A DNA stretch of 64,000 bases from Cytophagaceae bacterium. Its GTDB lineage: Bacteria > Bacteroidota > Bacteroidia > Cytophagales > Spirosomataceae. Location of the stretch: assembly GCA_027488335.1 (NCBI GenBank), contig JAIYBU010000201.1, positions 1 to 64,000 of the forward strand. The letters run 5' to 3'. The notes beneath the pieces are model-generated. The model had not been told where the DNA came from. It made no database searches and saw only the letters and a program-made list of their open reading frames with translations. How positions within the stretch are numbered: position 1 is the first letter of the stretch; every line of letters begins with the position of its first letter. A program made the translations under genes and the position numbers. Positions 52,395 to 60,659 of this stretch are shown one piece after another.

Positions 52395-52424
52395 CAAAGT
52401 TACAATTATTTTTCATTGGTGCAA
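52395..52424 (-). promoter_or_regulatory. Bacteroidota-type promoter for xylB
   Basis: On the minus strand TTG (52424-52422), 19 nt, then TAACTTTG (52402-52395) is an exact consensus match 20 nt before the xylB ATG. Confidence 0.75.
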
Positions 52425-52459
52425 AATTGAGGTTTTTTCAGAATTAATAACCAATCGTT

Positions 52460-53644
52460 CTACCCGTTTGCTTTCATTGAACGAATCATGGGCGAGTAAA
52501 GATAGAGCAAAGCTATCACCGTAAAACTGCCCATTGAAGCAAAGGCAATCGGGAAACGACTGGCATCATTGCCATAAATCCAAGCCGAAAAGAATGCACC
52601 TAAACCGATACCTGCTTCAAGCGAAATATACATCGTAGCCAATGCTCGACCACGATTTTCTTCTTCGCATAAATCGACTGTCCATGCCTGTGTGATGGGT
52701 GAAATAACGCCCAAAGCCAAACCAAACAAAATTGCAGAACCTATAAATGTATAAATATTACTGGCAAAAACGGGGAGCATCATTCCGACAATCAGCACCA
52801 TACAAGCCCAACGGAGCACCGAAATTCGGCCGTTTCGGTCAGAGAATTTTCCTGCTACTACCCTAATAAACAACGACGAAAGTGTGTATATCAAAAAGAA
52901 AATACCTTTATTTTTGAGTCCAACCGTTTTGGTCAAATCGGGTGCGAGTGTCACGATGGCACCATAGCTGAATGAAGTCAAGAAAACCACGATTGCCGCT
53001 GGTAAAACCATTCGGTCGAACATATCGTTTCGATTGATTTTCAGTGAATTAAGTGTAAATTTTTCTTGCTTTTCCTTCGGCAAGGTTTCTTTCATGTTAT
53101 ATAAAATCGCTATCGAAATGAGTGCGAACATCGACGAAACATAAAATAAAACATTGAGCGAAAAAGTATCAGCTATCCAACTGCCTAAAGCTGGACCAAA
53201 CGCCATACCGAGGCTTCCCATGAGGCCGTGCATACCCATTGCTTCGCCTCTTCGATGTACGGGTACAATATCGGCAATGTAGGCGGCCGTACCTGTTGGT
53301 TTAAAACCCGTCGAAAAACCATGCACCAAACGCAAAAATAAGAAAGGATAAACTGTTGTAACGATGGGGTAGAAAAAACCACAAACAAAACAAACCAACG
53401 ACCCAAAAGCCATGACAGGCACTCGACCGATGCGGTCGGTGAGTCGACCGCTGAAAGGACGAGACAAACCTGCAGTGAGCGTAAATAAGCTGATAATTAA
53501 GCCTTTGTATTCTTCGCCACCCAAACTCGTCAGATAGTCGGGCAACTCAGGTATGAGCATATTGAAACTACAAAAGAACACCAGTGAACTCAGACAAAGT
53601 AACCAAAATTGCAGAGAAAATATACTATCAGATTGTTTTTTCAT
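52460..53644 (-). CDS. Major facilitator superfamily transporter
   Basis: The 394-residue protein has 12 hydrophobic helices and the MFS loop 2-3 motif A as FSGRLTDRIGRVPVM, plus a second copy-like KFSDRNGRISVLR in loop 8-9 and GMHGLMGSLGMAFGPALG in helix 5 (motif C-like, typical of DHA1 drug/solute exporters). Substrate is unknown. It lies 84 bp upstream of xylB, but xylB has its own promoter and motif C points to efflux, so a sugar-import role is not assumed. Confidence 0.85.
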   Translation of the reverse strand: MKKQSDSIFSLQFWLLCLSSLVFFCSFNMLIPELPDYLTSLGGEEYKGLIISLFTLTAGLSRPFSGRLTDRIGRVPVMAFGSLVCFVCGFFYPIVTTVYPFLFLRLVHGFSTGFKPTGTAAYIADIVPVHRRGEAMGMHGLMGSLGMAFGPALGSWIADTFSLNVLFYVSSMFALISIAILYNMKETLPKEKQEKFTLNSLKINRNDMFDRMVLPAAIVVFLTSFSYGAIVTLAPDLTKTVGLKNKGIFFLIYTLSSLFIRVVAGKFSDRNGRISVLRWACMVLIVGMMLPVFASNIYTFIGSAILFGLALGVISPITQAWTVDLCEEENRGRALATMYISLEAGIGLGAFFSAWIYGNDASRFPIAFASMGSFTVIALLYLYSPMIRSMKANG

Positions 53645-53966
53645 AAAATCAAAAGCCGTAGAAGTTATTCTAAAACACGTAGGCTTTTTTTAGCTTTTAG
53701 AAGAATTATGTCACAAAAATACGGCCAAAAAATCAAAACAGAAAGCTATTTTAGCGATAAAAGCTTTTTCAAAAAATCTACTTCCAGTTGCCTCCAAAAA
53801 ACATTTTTCCATTTTTTTTAAACCTTGTGCAACCTTTTGTGTCAAATTGTACGTCTCTCTGCTTAGAGTCCCAAAACTTTGTCTAATTAAATTTGCTATT
53901 CAATTTTATGAAAAGATGTGTACACGATAATTTTTTATGTATTACTCTTAAACTAACACAATCAGA
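53645..53966. other. 322-bp divergent intergenic region
   Basis: It lies upstream of both the MFS gene and the lipoprotein gene. It is rich in A/T homopolymer runs. A 37-codon frame at 53708 has lysine/phenylalanine-rich low-complexity sequence and is not credible. No consensus promoter was found by eye. Confidence 0.4.
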
Positions 53967-54905
53967 ATGAAAACCAATTTTTTCAAAATTACAGCGTTAA
54001 GTCTTGCTTTAGGAGCAGTAATGATTGCTTGCGATAAGACAACAAATACCGTAACTTCAAGCGACCAATTAGCCAATGCAGTGGTTGATAATCAGACCGC
54101 CAACGAACAGTCAGAAGCAGCGTATGAATTAGCTGATGATGTAACTTTTATGCCATTTGGAGGTAGAAGTTTCAGAGAAACTGGCGAAGCTCTTGACAAA
54201 GGAAATGGATTTTTTCCGATGCTTGGCATGGGCTGGAGCAAACCGTGGAAAGGAAAAGACGGAAATTGTGCAACCGTAACAAAAACCGTAGCTAACAACG
54301 CAATTACTATCGTATATGACTATTCGACAGTAGCAGGTGGTATTTGTGGTACAACTCCAGTAGGTGGAAAAATGACAATCACAATGCCCGTAAAACCAGA
54401 TTCGACATTCTCAGGAAGTTTGGTAAGAACAGTTACTTATGATAATTTAAAGCGTGATTCGCTTACCGTAAATGGTTCGCACACCATCACCACAACATTA
54501 GTAAGTGGAAAAGCTACCGCCAGCGAAAAATTAGCGAAAATGACAGTTTTGAACTCAAATTCGGGTAAAACTATCACTTATACAAGCACACGCACAAGGA
54601 AAGTAGATAACAAAGGCACTGCTGACCGCAGAGATGATGAATCATCAGTGACGGGTTCGACAACTGGTAGCTCAAGCGATGGTACTAAGTTTTCAAGTAA
54701 TATCACGAAAGCACTTGTGACAAAAAATTCTTGTTCAAACTCAATAGGATTTCCAGTGAGCGGAACAGAAGAAATTATAGCAGCCGATGGCACCAAAAAA
54801 GTAGTTGATTATGGCGATGGTACTTGCGATTTGAAATATACTGAAACTACCAATGGGGTAACAGTAGAAAAAGAAAGAGCAAGAGGCGGAAAAGGCAAGA
54901 AGTAA
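53967..54905 (+). CDS. Lipoprotein of unknown function
   Basis: The 312-residue protein has the lipobox LGAVMIAC (Cys22), so it is an SPII lipoprotein. The mature sequence is Thr/Ser/Gly-rich with repeated beta-like strands (GGKMTITMPVKPDSTFSGSL, SLTVNGSHTITTTLVSGKAT, TITYTSTRTRKVDNKGTADR) and six or so further Cys residues, ending in a basic tail RARGGKGKK. I recognise no family. It is monocistronic and ends with a perfect terminator. Confidence 0.7.
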   Translation: MKTNFFKITALSLALGAVMIACDKTTNTVTSSDQLANAVVDNQTANEQSEAAYELADDVTFMPFGGRSFRETGEALDKGNGFFPMLGMGWSKPWKGKDGNCATVTKTVANNAITIVYDYSTVAGGICGTTPVGGKMTITMPVKPDSTFSGSLVRTVTYDNLKRDSLTVNGSHTITTTLVSGKATASEKLAKMTVLNSNSGKTITYTSTRTRKVDNKGTADRRDDESSVTGSTTGSSSDGTKFSSNITKALVTKNSCSNSIGFPVSGTEEIIAADGTKKVVDYGDGTCDLKYTETTNGVTVEKERARGGKGKK

Positions 54906-54982
54906 TCAGTAGTTTAATTGTAGAATTTTTCAATTTTTCATAGAATAATAGAAAAAGGTTAGTAACACGTTTAAATATTCGG

Positions 54983-55016
54983 AAAGCGTTGCCAAAATTT
55001 TGGCAACGCTTTTTTA
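54983..55016 (+). terminator. Terminator of the lipoprotein gene
   Basis: AGCGTTGCCAAAA is followed directly by its exact complement TTTTGGCAACGCT and TTTTTT. Confidence 0.9.
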
Positions 55017-55161
55017 TTCATCAACCAAAAGCGTTTTCTTTGTAAGACTATAAATAAAGTAGGTATGCTATATGTAAAAGTATATAGCTTGCTTATAGTC
55101 AACGACCCCATTTATATTTTTAACCCTTAATTCTTAAATTGTGCTTTAGCACTTAGAACCA

Positions 55162-55452
55162 ATGAAACAATACGTAGTAGTTGCCCAAGATGGGCGTGAT
55201 GAAGAAGCTCTCGACCGCCGTATGGCCGCTCGACCAGAGCATTTGGCTGGTGCAAAAGCCCTAAAAGCCAATAATAATTTTATAGTAGGTGGAGCAATGC
55301 TCGACGATAACGAAAAAATGATTGGCTCAGTGATGATTCTGCAATTCGAAAATGACGAAAAAATGCAAGAATGGTATGATAATGAACCATACATTAGAGA
55401 TGGTGTTTGGAAATTTGTGGAAGTAATGCCTTTCAGAGTGGCTAATATTTAG
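55162..55452 (+). CDS. YciI-like (DGPF-domain) protein
   Basis: The 96-residue protein has the YciI ferredoxin-like alpha/beta barrel pattern: MKQYVVVAQDGRDEEALDRR, the His27 in RPEHLAGAKALKANN typical of the family, IVGGAMLDDNEKMIGSVMIL and EWYDNEPYIRDGVWKFVEV. YciI-like proteins may act on small ring metabolites; role unknown here. It is 45 bp before the next gene on the same strand. Confidence 0.88.
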   Translation: MKQYVVVAQDGRDEEALDRRMAARPEHLAGAKALKANNNFIVGGAMLDDNEKMIGSVMILQFENDEKMQEWYDNEPYIRDGVWKFVEVMPFRVANI

Positions 55453-55497
55453 GAAGTTAGCACTAATTGTAAGGACGATACAAAGTAAAATTATCAA

Positions 55498-56241
55498 ATG
55501 ATAGACAAACCAATTCCCGCAAAAATTCTTTTAACCTTAGCTGATAGCAAAGCGACAGGAGAAGACTTTATTGGTTTATCGGGTTCACTTTATAGACAAA
55601 ACTTAATTTTTTCAGAACCCAGAGAATTAAGAAGAGATAAAAAGAAATTAGAGTTAACTGTAACTTTTCGTGACTTTACATCATTTAAGAACTGGGACAA
55701 AAACATTGAAATAGAAGAGTTTTGGTCTGTAAAATTTGATAAATTACTTTCTGAAAAGCCAAGAACTCTTGAAGAACGAGCCGTAATTATAGAAGTTGAC
55801 AATAGTAAGAATTGTATTTGTAGTAAGTCTGACTTTTACATATTGCAAGGACGCTCTTTACAATTTATAGATGAATTGACTTGTAGCAATTGTTTTGGGC
55901 AAGTGTCTTACTCAAAAATACCATTAGAAATAAAACTGGAAAACTGGCAAGTTACACATGAAAGAGTTTATTTAAATTGGTTAGAAGGCGGACTTTTTGA
56001 AAAAGAAGCACGTAAGGAATTAATGAATTATAAAAAGGGAAAGCTAAACTTAGAAGGAGAAAGAATCCGAAAGCAGCTTTCCGAATTTTTTAAAATCCCT
56101 GTTTATATAAACTATTTTGTTGAAGAATTAGACTACAATCGTACTTGTTTAGTTTGTGGCCAGAAAGGCTCTGACTCTGGACTGAAACGGCTTAACAGTA
56201 TATGTAAGTCGTGTAACACCATATTTGGATATGGCGAATGA
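55498..56241 (+). CDS. Zn-ribbon protein, possibly DUF2310 family
   Basis: The 247-residue protein has two pairs of cysteine motifs that would make zinc ribbons: CICSKSDFY...CSNCFG in the middle (about 107-135) and CLVCGQKG...CKSCNTIFGYGE at the C terminus. Between them is a helical/charged segment including KKGKLNLEGERIRKQL. The layout resembles DUF2310 Zn-ribbon proteins, which are predicted nucleic-acid-binding, but I am not sure of the family. It has no membrane or signal segment, and its base composition looks slightly more AT-rich than its neighbours. Confidence 0.55.
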   Translation: MIDKPIPAKILLTLADSKATGEDFIGLSGSLYRQNLIFSEPRELRRDKKKLELTVTFRDFTSFKNWDKNIEIEEFWSVKFDKLLSEKPRTLEERAVIIEVDNSKNCICSKSDFYILQGRSLQFIDELTCSNCFGQVSYSKIPLEIKLENWQVTHERVYLNWLEGGLFEKEARKELMNYKKGKLNLEGERIRKQLSEFFKIPVYINYFVEELDYNRTCLVCGQKGSDSGLKRLNSICKSCNTIFGYGE

Positions 56242-56308
56242 CAGAAAAAGCTGGAGTGAATAGATTGAATATTGAAAAGTACGTTATATTGAAAAAATAG
56301 AAAGAATT

Positions 56309-56938
56309 ATGCCCCATTTACAAAACTTTCTTCTTTTTGCCTTAGCGGCATTGATGCTGAATATTACGCCAGGGAATGATATGATTTTTGTTATCTCTCG
56401 AAGCCTGAGTTATGGCACAAAGGCGGGTATTTATGCGGCATTGGGCATTGGATTGGGGTGTTTTGTACATATTTTTGCTTCGGTGGTGGGGCTTTCGGTC
56501 ATTATTCAACAATCAGAGATTTTGTTTAATATAATCAGATATGCAGGAGCAGCGTATCTGATTTTTATCGGTATCAAGAGTTTCGTAGAAAAACCCTCAA
56601 CGATGATTTTTAATCAAAATCAGAATGATAAAAATACAAATTTCAAGATTCTCCGACAAGGCACAATTACCAATGTGTTGAACCCAAAAGTTTCGTTATT
56701 TTTCTTGGCTTTTTTACCACAATTTGTCAACAATAGCAGCGAAAATATTACTTCTCAAATCTTATTTCTGGGACTTTGGTTCAATTTTTCGGGAACGGTC
56801 GTAAATGTATTAATTGCACTACTTTTCAGCAAAGTAATCGCCAAGCTGAGCAATTTTCAGCAATTTTGGAAGATTCAGAACCGAATTTCGGGAGCCGTTT
56901 TGGTAGGTTTGGGCTTGCAGATTGCTTTGAAAAGATAA
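56309..56938 (+). CDS. LysE/RhtB family amino-acid exporter
   Basis: The 209-residue protein has six hydrophobic segments and the family signature LNITPGNDMIFVISRSLSYG at residues 17-36, followed by GIYAALGIGLGCFVHI and NVLNPKVSLFFLAFLPQFV. The family exports amino acids or their derivatives across the inner membrane; substrate unknown. Its stop lies directly in front of a 17-bp palindrome that also terminates the convergent GT4 gene. Confidence 0.9.
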   Translation: MPHLQNFLLFALAALMLNITPGNDMIFVISRSLSYGTKAGIYAALGIGLGCFVHIFASVVGLSVIIQQSEILFNIIRYAGAAYLIFIGIKSFVEKPSTMIFNQNQNDKNTNFKILRQGTITNVLNPKVSLFFLAFLPQFVNNSSENITSQILFLGLWFNFSGTVVNVLIALLFSKVIAKLSNFQQFWKIQNRISGAVLVGLGLQIALKR

Positions 56939-56975
56939 GAATTGTAGGACAGGTTGTAAACCTGTCCTACAATTC
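56939..56975. terminator. 17-bp perfect palindrome; GTAGGACAGGTT repeat copy 3
   Basis: GAATTGTAGGACAGGTT and its exact complement flank a GTA loop. The outer part overlaps the convergent GT4 gene's last codons and stop. The left arm is the repeat seen at 43923 and 46733. Confidence 0.85.
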
Positions 56976-58052
56976 TTTATAAAGTTGTATTAACTGCCCC
57001 GAAATATTTTCGGATGAAAACTGCTTGATATGTTCTTTTCCTTTCAAAATTAAGTTAGTTCGTAGTGTATCATTGGTCAGAACCTGTCGTATTTTGTCCG
57101 ATAAATCATTTACATTAAGCGGATTGGCGTATAAAGCTCCATCTCCACCTGCTTCTTCCAAACATGAGCCAGTAGCCGCTACCACAGGAATCCCCGAGTG
57201 CAGTGCCTCAACAATCGGAATGCCAAAACCCTCAAAAAAAGAAGGATAAACGCACAGGGAAGCCCCTTGATACAAAGCAGGTAAATCGGCGGAAGGTACT
57301 CCGTATAAAATGTTTGTATATTTCGGAGAAGTTTGAGCTATTTCTTCGGCATATTTAGATTTTCCACCAACTAAAACTAATTCATAATCATCCAAACCCA
57401 GTTGCTGAAAAGCTTCAACCAAACGCTTCTGGTTTTTTCTTTCGCTGAACGATGAAACACAAATAATGTAGGGTTTATTGAGTGAATATTTACTCTTAAC
57501 TGTCAGAATCGACTGATTATCAGCCTTTTGGTGAAATGACGACTGACAATCCTGATAAATAACCCGAATACGTTCGGATGGAATTTTATAAAACTCCATA
57601 ATATCCTCTTTGGTTTGCTGGCTGACCGCCACTACCGCATCGGCGTTTTGGCAGGCATATCGAAATTTTTGTTGATAAAAAAATCGGTCAATGGCAGGAT
57701 AAAGTTCAGGATAACGCACAAAAATTAAATCATGAATCGTAACGACTGACTTTACACCCGACTTTTTGATACCTAAAGGAATTTCATTACTTAACCCATG
57801 AAAAATATCAACATTATCCTTCTTCAAATCGTTAATAATGAGCCAGCTTCGCCAAAGGCCACCACCTATGAGCGTAGTAGGCAATTTTGGAGATAGCTTT
57901 AAACCATTATTATCTCGTGATGGTTTCGGTGTGTATGCCAAATAATCGTGCTGAGGAGCATATTTTAGTAAGGCTTCAATCACAAACCTGCTATAATTTC
58001 CCAAACCAGTATGATTATTAAAAGCCCTTTTTGCATCAAATCCTATACGCAT
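56967..58052 (-). CDS. GT4-type glycosyltransferase (group 1)
   Basis: The 361-residue GT-B protein begins MRIGFDAKRAFNNHTGLGNYSRFV, the usual start of the mannosyltransferase-like GT4 group, and has the donor-site region YPSFFEGFGIPIVEALHSGIPVVAATGSCLEEAGGDGALY with the E-x7-E pair. It transfers a sugar from a nucleotide donor, probably in surface polysaccharide synthesis. No polysaccharide cluster surrounds it, so it is an isolated gene. The 3' end runs into the terminator palindrome. Confidence 0.87.
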   Translation of the reverse strand: MRIGFDAKRAFNNHTGLGNYSRFVIEALLKYAPQHDYLAYTPKPSRDNNGLKLSPKLPTTLIGGGLWRSWLIINDLKKDNVDIFHGLSNEIPLGIKKSGVKSVVTIHDLIFVRYPELYPAIDRFFYQQKFRYACQNADAVVAVSQQTKEDIMEFYKIPSERIRVIYQDCQSSFHQKADNQSILTVKSKYSLNKPYIICVSSFSERKNQKRLVEAFQQLGLDDYELVLVGGKSKYAEEIAQTSPKYTNILYGVPSADLPALYQGASLCVYPSFFEGFGIPIVEALHSGIPVVAATGSCLEEAGGDGALYANPLNVNDLSDKIRQVLTNDTLRTNLILKGKEHIKQFSSENISGQLIQLYKEL

Positions 58053-58102
58053 GGAACTATCTTTTGCTTAAATTTGTCAATTATTATTAATATTAATATT
58101 TT

Positions 58103-58147
58103 CCCCTCTCTCCTTTAGGGTACAGTCCGATAGGTCGGTTGGGGGTG
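58103..58147. repeat. CCCCTCTCTCC...GGTTGGGGGTG dispersed element
   Basis: It is the same kind of element as at 35783, here with AGTCCGATAGGTC inserted in the middle. It ends 5 bp before the M16 ATG. Confidence 0.5.
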
Positions 58148-58152
58148 TTTAT

Positions 58153-59385
58153 ATGACTGAATACCAAATACATACCTTGCCCAACGGCATCAGAATTGCT
58201 CACCGACAAGTACCTTATACGCAGGTAGTTCATTGTGGACTCATGCTCGACATGGGTAGCCGTGACGAAAAACCTAATCAACTTGGTCTTGCCCATTTCT
58301 GGGAACACATGGCCTTCAAAGGTACGAAAAAGCGGAAATCTTACCACATTATTAATAGACTCGAGTCGGTTGGTGGCGAATTAAATGCCTATACGACCAA
58401 AGAAAAAATATGCTTTTACGCATCAGTACTTGATGCTCACTTCGAGAAATCGGTAGAACTCTTGGCCGATATTACCTTTGATTCGGTTTTTCCTGAAAAT
58501 CAACTGGAAAAAGAACGAGGCGTAATTTTGGAAGAAATGTCGATGTACCAAGATTCGCCCGAAGATGCCTTGCAAGATGATTTCGACGAAATTGTGTTTG
58601 CTAATCATCAGCTCGGAGCAAATATTTTGGGTACGCAAGAGAGCGTTAAAGGCTTCACTCGCAAGGAATTACAAGATTTTATTGCCGAAAACATGGACAC
58701 CGAGAAAATCGTGATGTCGATTGTGGGTAATATTACTTTCAATAAAGCCATCAAAGTTGCGGAAAAATATTTGAAAGATATTCCAGCAAAAAAATCGAAT
58801 TTGAAACGCACACCTCCGAGCGAATATCAACCGCAACGAATCACGATTCCGAAGAAAATTACACAAGCTCATTGTGCCATTGGTCGGCCATCGTATGCCA
58901 TGCTCGATGAGCGACGTTTACCGTTTTTTATGTTGGTCAATCTTTTTGGTGGCCCAGGCATGAATTCACGTCTAAACATGACTTTGCGTGAAAAATATGG
59001 CTTAGTTTATGGCATCGATGCCACTTATTCGCCATTTACAGATACTGGTTTTTTGGGCATTTATTTTGCAACCGATAAGTCGAATCTTGATAAAGCCAAT
59101 GCCTTGATTTTGAAAGAAATGCAACTTTTGAAAGAAAAACCGCTCGGAAAACTTCAATTACACACTGTAAAAGAACAGTTGATGGGGCAGTTGGCGATGG
59201 CCGAAGAAAGCAATCAGAGTTTTATGTTGATGATGGCCAAAAGTATTTTGGATGTCGGTAAAGTTGAATCGCTCGAAAGTATTTTTACCGAAATAAAAAA
59301 CATTGAAGCTCCTCAACTTCAAGAGATTACGAATGATATGTTTGATGAATCTCAGTTGAGTTATCTTACATTTTTACCTGAGTAG
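58153..59385 (+). CDS. M16 family zinc peptidase
   Basis: The 410-residue protein has the inverted zinc motif HFWEH (His48, Glu51, His52) in LGLAHFWEHMAFKGTKKRK and the third ligand Glu in RGVILEEMSMYQD (127-128), so it is catalytic. The C-terminal M16 domain follows with GGPGMNSRLNMTLREKYGLVYG. No signal peptide is visible, so it is probably cytoplasmic or exported without a classical signal. M16 peptidases degrade small unfolded peptides or process precursors. Unlike pairs of other bacteria, only one M16 gene is here. Confidence 0.9.
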   Translation: MTEYQIHTLPNGIRIAHRQVPYTQVVHCGLMLDMGSRDEKPNQLGLAHFWEHMAFKGTKKRKSYHIINRLESVGGELNAYTTKEKICFYASVLDAHFEKSVELLADITFDSVFPENQLEKERGVILEEMSMYQDSPEDALQDDFDEIVFANHQLGANILGTQESVKGFTRKELQDFIAENMDTEKIVMSIVGNITFNKAIKVAEKYLKDIPAKKSNLKRTPPSEYQPQRITIPKKITQAHCAIGRPSYAMLDERRLPFFMLVNLFGGPGMNSRLNMTLREKYGLVYGIDATYSPFTDTGFLGIYFATDKSNLDKANALILKEMQLLKEKPLGKLQLHTVKEQLMGQLAMAEESNQSFMLMMAKSILDVGKVESLESIFTEIKNIEAPQLQEITNDMFDESQLSYLTFLPE

Positions 59386-59451
59386 TGTAGATAGATAATT
59401 CAAAGAATTGTGTTGCAACAAGAAAAACTTATACTTTTTAAAGCATTTAAG

Positions 59452-59487
59452 GTCGGTTAGACGAGTATCTCACCGACTTTTTTTATT
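59452..59487 (+). terminator. Terminator of the M16 peptidase gene
   Basis: GTCGGTTAGA pairs with TCTCACCGAC (one mismatch), followed by TTTTTTTATTTTT. Confidence 0.8.
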
Positions 59488-59513
59488 TTTGAATTCTCCG
59501 AAAAAAATCACTC

Positions 59514-60596
59514 ATGAAAAATATCTATTTTACTGCTGGTCCAGCCGAATTGAATCCGAAGTTTGAAGAGTTTATGCGTCAGGCAATGGACGAACAAATT
59601 GGCTCAATTTCTCACCGAAGCGGACAATTCCGTAAGATTTATCAACATTGTGTGGAGAATCTACGCACGCTCATGAATATTCCTGCGTCGTCGGGTATTT
59701 TCTTTACGGGTTCGGCATCTGAAGTGTGGGAACGTATCTTATTGAATTTGGTTGAACACGAAAGTTTTCACTTAGTCAATGGCTCGTTTTCTGATAAATT
59801 CTACAAATACGCAGTTTCAGCTCAAAAATTTGCTCATAAGTTTGAAAAACCAATTGGCGAAGGCTTCAGCTATGGAGAAATAGAAGTGCCTGAATATGCC
59901 GAACTTATTTGTGTAACACAAAACGAAACCAGTACGGGCGTACAAATGCGTGAGGCCGATATTCACAAGCTCAAACGTAGCAACCAAAAACGCTTAATGG
60001 CGGTTGATATGGTTTCGTCGGCACCAATTCCAGAACTTGATTTAGATTTGGTTGATACTGCTTTCTTTTCGGTGCAAAAAGCCTTTGGTTTACCAGCAGG
60101 TTTGGGGGTTTGGATTGCCAACGAAAAGTGTCTCGAAAAAGCTAAACGTTTGGCCAAATACGAAGGTGTAACGATTGGAGCTCACCACAATTTACCAGTT
60201 TTGTGGAAAAACTATGAGACTTACGAAACCCCAGCTACACCAAACGTTTTGGGCATTTATTTGCTCGGAAAAGTAGCCGAAGAAATGAACAAAATGGGTA
60301 TCGAAGCAATCAGAAAAGAAACCGACGATAAGGCAAAGAAAATCTATAAATACCTCGAAACCAGTAATTTGTGTAGCATTGCCGTAAAAAATCCAGAGCA
60401 TCGCTCGAAAACCGTTGTAGTTGCCGAAACTAAAAAATCTTCGAAAACAATTATTGAGGCTTTGAAAGAAAAAAACATGATTATAGGAAGTGGTTACGGC
60501 CCAAATAAAGATACACAAATCAGAATCTCGAATTTCCCATCTAATACGATGGAACAAATTGATATGCTCTTGGCTGCTCTGAAAGCAATGGAGTAG
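59514..60596 (+). CDS. Class V PLP aminotransferase, phosphoserine aminotransferase-like
   Basis: The 360-residue protein has the SerC-type start IYFTAGPAELNPKFEEFM, ISHRSGQFRKIYQH, ITNNETSTGVQM-like VTQNETSTGVQM with the PLP Asp in AVDMVSSAPI, and the Schiff-base lysine in FSVQKAFGLPAGLGVW. This class includes phosphoserine and alanine-glyoxylate aminotransferases. It is shorter and differs in the substrate loop from E. coli SerC, so phosphoserine transamination is likely but not certain. serA/serB are not adjacent. Confidence 0.82.
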   Translation: MKNIYFTAGPAELNPKFEEFMRQAMDEQIGSISHRSGQFRKIYQHCVENLRTLMNIPASSGIFFTGSASEVWERILLNLVEHESFHLVNGSFSDKFYKYAVSAQKFAHKFEKPIGEGFSYGEIEVPEYAELICVTQNETSTGVQMREADIHKLKRSNQKRLMAVDMVSSAPIPELDLDLVDTAFFSVQKAFGLPAGLGVWIANEKCLEKAKRLAKYEGVTIGAHHNLPVLWKNYETYETPATPNVLGIYLLGKVAEEMNKMGIEAIRKETDDKAKKIYKYLETSNLCSIAVKNPEHRSKTVVVAETKKSSKTIIEALKEKNMIIGSGYGPNKDTQIRISNFPSNTMEQIDMLLAALKAME

Positions 60597-60610
60597 AATT
60601 CTTTCTTGAT

Positions 60611-60659
60611 AAATAAAAATAGCCAGTAGAAGATGTATTTCTACTGGCTATTTTTATTT
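60611..60659. terminator. 21-bp perfect bidirectional terminator
   Basis: Arms 60611-60631 and 60639-60659 (TAGCCAGTAGAA core) are exact complements, loop GATGTAT, with A/T flanks. It overlaps the stop codon of the convergent PIN gene. Confidence 0.9.

Noticed and set aside
53609-53821. 70-aa ORF upstream of the lipoprotein gene
   Set aside because: Lys/Phe/Ser homopolymer-derived text; not coding-like.
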